Below, in pieces: positions 63,601 through 64,000 of a stretch of 64,000 bases of DNA (its first letter is position 1; each line of letters opens with the position of its first letter). The translations under genes and the position numbers were made by a program. The stretch comes from Saprospiraceae bacterium (GTDB lineage Bacteria > Bacteroidota > Bacteroidia > Chitinophagales > Saprospiraceae), in assembly GCA_026982695.1 (NCBI GenBank), contig JALSGS010000033.1, positions 62,001-126,000 of the forward strand, read 5' to 3'. The notes beneath the pieces were generated by a model. That model was not told where the DNA came from and searched no databases. It worked only from the letters and a program-made list of their open reading frames with translations.

Positions 63601-64000
63601 ACACTGAGCATTGCCAATCCCCTTACGGGCTGTGTCAGTGAGGAGAGCGTGACCGTCCAAATAGATACGACAGCCCCCGTGGTGACTATCGCGCCGCCAC
63701 CACTTATGGGATGTGGAATCAATTCAGTGGTACTCGATGCATCTGCTTTTGCACAAGGTGCAAATATTTCCTATTTGTGGACGACACCAGACGGACAAAT
63801 ACTTGAAGGCGAGTCATCTGCCACACCAGTAGTAGGTGGGCCGGGTACCTATGTACTCACTGTGCACAACACAGTCAATGGTTGTCAACGCACTGATACA
63901 GCGGTGGTAGTACAAGACTTGACACAGCCTCAGATTTCTGTAGGCGAAGATCGCTTCCTCACTTGCGCCCAGGACACCTTAATTATTCAGGCACAAGTGG
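57682..64000 (+). CDS. Giant choice-of-anchor L / repeat adhesin (3' end outside window)
   Basis: The frame is open from ATG 57682 to the right edge, 2106 codons with no stop; in-frame stops occur just upstream. Signal peptide about 1-22. A Cys-containing N-terminal beta domain (about 25-155) is followed by choice-of-anchor L about 165-400 (FASEEYCEYVNSPYNDVFGF, VGDVGDGIYDSAVFLEANSF), Calx-beta-like about 413-520 (ATAGVDYDPLPVTVTIPAGQ), PKD- or Ig-like segments to about 690, two SprB-like repeats to about 833 and then at least 15 repeats of about 80 residues. The order is close to the 23361-28862 protein. It probably ends in a T9SS type B domain beyond the edge. Surface adhesin is the likely role. 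The antisense strand carries long open frames that are side effects of the repeats. Confidence 0.86.
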   Translation, partial: MQRVCLFFIFVLFCFYTQLSKGQVIGKVAQDISAIYQLNGHTKGRFLIDQPVDEMQVQICDLLPGKRYRLWVVGPQPASFTAKLELYKAAQPTAHLPDNTPTCEWWGYYHIFYAESDCLTVTLNGQSRLLGNRPLYVSIQCTDCTAQAQAMEKGDQPELPVLSVLSQSPTYLIQDVLVGGGCFDVSAISPIGSSAGLGEFFNGLSSVGFDHGVLLETGSIFNALGPNNSNSAGNNLGSGGDPDLNILGAGPVYDAVGIEFDFTPTVDTITFNYVFASEEYCEYVNSPYNDVFGFFISGPGFNGGFTSNGENIALVPGSSQFVAINTVNHLQNQIYFNPNQNNCNGTTNMTDIQFDGYTTILTATAVVVPCATYHIRLVVGDVGDGIYDSAVFLEANSFTPGNAVAANVVSGVGSSGSSNATIYEGCTGNFLVFERQNNDNSQPITVSYIISNTSTATAGVDYDPLPVTVTIPAGQDTVMIPLTVFADGIPEGVETIVIELDNPCTCTGNIVTINIEDVDLQAALSNINGCGAAPQTLTPSVEGGPAPYSYVWSNGATTPSITVSPPLGTPTTYVVTVTDACGNTDTAAATVTLAVPPTAVLSGNGTACGTGTTSVDVTVTFTGTGPWQFVYTINGAAQPAVTTSDNPYTFTVTGVNAGDVIGLLSVDYVDVACPGAVSGTVTISQVDLQPSATTVDVSCAGANDGQINLSVSGGTGNYSYQWSGGLPSVPVLTNVPPGTYTVTVTDNGAGGCMGTATVTINEPPPLDVSISTTPVNCNGGGSISVNVTGGTPAYTYIWSDGLAGANPSNLSSGTYDLTVSDANGCTDMASVTIGEDLVPPTAAATASGIITCAQPELTLSGVGSSTGSNFTYQWSGPGIVSGGTTLTPTVNAGGTYTLTVTDESNGCTATATVSVPEDTTPPTAVASGGTITCYNPLITINGVGSSTGSDFTYQWSGPGIVSGGTTLTPTVNAGGSYTLTVTDESNGCTATATVTVFDNTTLPQVNASAPPITCAQPEVTLSGAGTSIGSNFAYQWTGPGIVSGSNGLFPTVNMPGTYTLVVTNLVNGCVDSASVTVVENTTPPQALIQLPEPLDCMQPTVTLSGAGSSTGQHSYQWDGPGVVSGGNTLMPVVNAPGTYVLVVTDNVNGCTDTAFVTVVDNSDPPIAVASVSNQLDCVHSTATLFSSGSTTGTGIQYTWTGPGIVSGQFSPTALVNAPGNYVLSVYNSNNGCASSAVVTVISDTAPPTVQIAQPPPFTCNTNWVTIQAAGTSTGNEFSYLWTTTDGVILTGQGTLTPIAGSPGTYVLEVTNTDNGCSASDSVTITSDTLTPVADAGPPQMLNCAHPEVTLQGSTSNGSTNNLEFLWIGPGIVSGETTSTPIVDQPGTYTLIVTNATNNCSDTASVVVDEDVQIPTAIIQPPGTLNCQDTVLQLDASQSSTGTYIMYTWTTTDGLILDGATTPMPTIGAPGLYILSVYNTTNQCSNIASVTVDAVYNYPIVDAGPDMIITCTTSEVVLDATNSQVASGQVIQWHSLSGNIVSGAQSLTPLVNEPGTYVLTITDTLSACAATDEVVVSVDANVPVADAGPDVAFNCISGDTLMLDASNSSSGPNFVYAWQTVEGQIISGDSTLMPLVGAPGTYELVVTNTQNGCVAFSSVTVGENYVAPIPTIASPEVINCTQSAVWLDASASTNADYYAWSTPDGSFLSDTLTASVVKVGAAGTYVLTLTNESSGCTVTDSVEVTEDFTTPLPQVAAVPLLTCAQPQVMIDATPSVIDSLTTIYWTTTDGHIIDGDSTLTPVVNAVGQYLLTLTHQLSQCVDSMTVTVVADQALPEVDAGQSFTLDCSEPQASLSGMSDSTMVVWWTTSDGQIVSGDSTLTPIVSSSGTYVLHAMNPQTGCLAQDSVVVQDDSSLPQIYIETPEPLSCYQSEVVLDATNSDSDSMLIITWETFDGHFVSGQNSLMPVVDAAGVYTLSIANPLTGCVSEESVTVQIDTTAPVVTIAPPPLMGCGINSVVLDASAFAQGANISYLWTTPDGQILEGESSATPVVGGPGTYVLTVHNTVNGCQRTDTAVVVQDLTQPQISVGEDRFLTCAQDTLIIQAQV
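60187..64000 (+). repeat. Tandem array of about 80-codon repeats, 15 full plus a partial 16th
   Basis: Units start at roughly 60190, 60436, 60676, 60919, 61159, 61411, 61669, 61915, 62161, 62419, 62677, 62929, 63178, 63421, 63673 and 63922. Each has the order P-x-x-x-A (start), L-x-C, V-T-L-x-G/D-A, Y-x-W, G-x-I-x-S-G, L-x-P-x-V, PGTYVLTVTN and N-G-C. Two cysteines per unit, one near each end, suggest one disulfide per domain. Units 1 and 2 are nearly identical over about 120 nt (60295-60415 and 60538-60658, offset 243 nt). Confidence 0.88.

Noticed and set aside
1-64000. Mobile elements, tRNA or rRNA genes
   Set aside because: No transposase or integrase genes, terminal inverted repeats, cloverleaf with T-loop consensus, or rRNA-like segments were found on reading both strands.

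Overview
The window looks like chromosomal DNA of a gliding or surface-active member of the Bacteroidota, plausibly Saprospiria-like. The evidence is gldG, C-terminal secretion signals of the type IX secretion system (T9SS types A and B), SprB-type repeats, choice-of-anchor L and J domains, a SUI1/YciH homologue, and several good matches to the Bacteroidota promoter (TTTG, spacer, TAnnTTTG). Most genes are ordinary housekeeping or envelope genes. I see no rRNA, tRNA, CRISPR array, insertion sequence, prophage or origin.

Layout. 1-6604 (+): gldG (cut by the left edge), a DUF4340 protein, an S1/P1-type zinc enzyme, a DUF368 undecaprenyl-phosphate transporter, aroE and proline dehydrogenase, tightly packed like an operon. 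6625-10708 (-): an HNH-like/AP2 protein, a hairpin terminator, a family 9 glycosyltransferase and a PorE-like envelope protein that ends in two SPOR domains. 10918-12640 (+): ribD and an exported thioredoxin. 12677-17368 (-): UDP-glucuronate decarboxylase, dTDP-glucose dehydratase, a membrane-anchored DNA/RNA endonuclease and a HerA-like ATPase. 17604-20814 (+): a small membrane protein, then a TPR hybrid histidine kinase whose kinase motifs are lost while its receiver is intact. 20829-28862: gamma-glutamyltransferase (-), a small secreted protein (+) and a 1833-residue SprB-repeat surface protein (-). 29213-34696: sppA (+), then an outer-membrane barrel and a large lipoprotein (-). 34829-46475: a broken cation/proton antiporter, then Mrp, NifU-like, pyrF, DUF72 (-), tpiA, a beta-propeller protein, folC, lysA and valS. 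46699-53137 (-): a truncated remnant of a T9SS cargo gene, two intact T9SS type A cargo proteins, a SUI1 protein and a degenerate serine-hydrolase fold. 53297-64000 (+): a small secreted protein, a large BNR/sortilin-type propeller protein and the first 2106 codons of a giant repeat adhesin that runs off the right edge.

How the parts fit. The theme is the cell envelope: gliding and T9SS parts (GldG, PorE-like protein), at least four T9SS cargo or surface proteins, a nucleotide-sugar pair (RfbB, UXS) with a glycosyltransferase, lipid-carrier recycling (DUF368), and periplasmic proteases and nucleases. The items most worth a second look are three proteins that keep a fold but lose catalytic residues (hybrid kinase, HNH-AP2 protein, beta-lactamase-like protein), the PorE-like protein with SPOR domains in place of OmpA, the HerA-like/endonuclease pair, the barrel/lipoprotein pair, and the cysteine-paired 80-residue repeats of the right-edge adhesin.
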